DNA of 64,000 nt from Serinus canaria (Eukaryota; Chordata; Aves; Passeriformes; Fringillidae), in NCBI RefSeq assembly GCF_022539315.1, contig NC_066321.1:1359001-1423000 (forward strand), written 5' to 3'. Numbering within the stretch: position 1 is the first letter of the stretch; the number at the start of each line of letters is the position of its first letter. This document shows positions 63,596-64,000 of this stretch, piece by piece. A model generated the notes under the pieces. It was given only the letters and a program-made list of their open reading frames with translations. It did not search any database and was not told the origin of the DNA. A program made the position numbers and the translations under genes.

Positions 63596-64000
63596 GTAAG
63601 TCTTCCTTAAATAAATATTTATGTGGGTTTTTTTCTTCCATTGGAGTTGACATGTCCTAGTCAACTCATTCACTGGAGTTGACATGTCCTAGTCCAGAGC
63701 TGAATGAAATAATTCCTGTTACATCAAAAATATTTTGTTTAAACTGTGAAAATACAGTCTTGGAGCTGCTTCTGTAGAGACATCTCTGGTGTTATTGGAG
63801 GAGGGGAAAACTTAGGAGAATGTGAAGAGAGCTGTGGTTTTTAATTTCATTATTCCTTAGTTCATACTGGCTGTATATTCAGTATTTCTGTTTTATGACC
63901 TGTCACTTTCAGAGTTGATCTTGAGTGAGCTATAATCTTTGATTTCAGCTGTCCAGATGTAATTTTAAAGGAAACTGGCAGGGGTTTTCCTGGGTCATTT
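63596..64000 (+). other. NEB: Start of intron 90
   Basis: Runs to the window edge. Contains two copies of TGGAGTTGACATGTCCTAGTC 32 bp apart (from 63642 and 63674); nothing else is recognised. Confidence 0.75.

Overview
The window is a stretch of a bird genome covering the 5' part of the nebulin gene (NEB) on the plus strand. The avian origin is inferred from many CR1 LINE tails, several ending in the ATTCTATG-type CR1 terminus, and from an ERV solo LTR whose termini look like those common in songbirds. Nebulin is recognised directly: an acidic start ([11 protein letters not shown]), then dozens of about 35-residue modules with SDxxYK joints, grouped in sevens with one WLRGIGW-type tropomyosin-site motif per group. 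I place 90 coding exons totalling about 14,595 nt (4,865 codons). Every exon is a multiple of three, all in phase 0. The gene runs off the right edge, so no stop codon or 3' end is present.

Layout. 1-7,560: upstream DNA with CR1 pieces and no identified gene, plus one unassigned exon-like segment (4538-4715). 7,570-7,728: candidate promoter and non-coding first exon. 9,044-9,108: first coding exon. 9,109-14,376: two large introns holding CR1 copies, a 23-bp minisatellite, an isolated CpG-dense patch with a YY1-like site, and two decayed tandem copies of the start of exon 3. 14,377-21,178: exons 3-17, after a unique Thr/Lys-rich segment mostly one 35-residue module per exon. From 21,666: super-repeats of seven modules (about 243 residues), usually coded by four exons of 312, 204/207, 105 and 108 nt. 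Seventeen complete super-repeats (S1-S17) and the first part of S18 are present.

The most unusual region is 31,188-41,157. A one-super-repeat unit (four exons plus introns, mostly 1.65-2.4 kb) occurs five times in near-identical form, followed by a sixth first exon that changes sequence part-way through. Four of the five copies have the same protein sequence in their last three exons; the copy at 34,218-35,071 differs by one Arg/Lys change. A second family (43,390-50,592) has two full copies and the first exon of a third, and one copy carries a 1,264-bp solo LTR flanked by a 5-bp target duplication. Two further 312-nt exons (52,454 and 54,438) differ by about one base although their neighbours are diverged, which suggests gene conversion. 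Together these look like a bird counterpart of the mammalian NEB triplicate region, built from a smaller unit. From about 57.4 kb the larger exons become split by extra introns (105+99, 105+105, 114+198).

Biologically, the modules wind along the actin thin filament of skeletal muscle, one module per actin and one super-repeat per troponin-tropomyosin unit. Gain or loss of whole units would lengthen or shorten the protein without breaking the frame.
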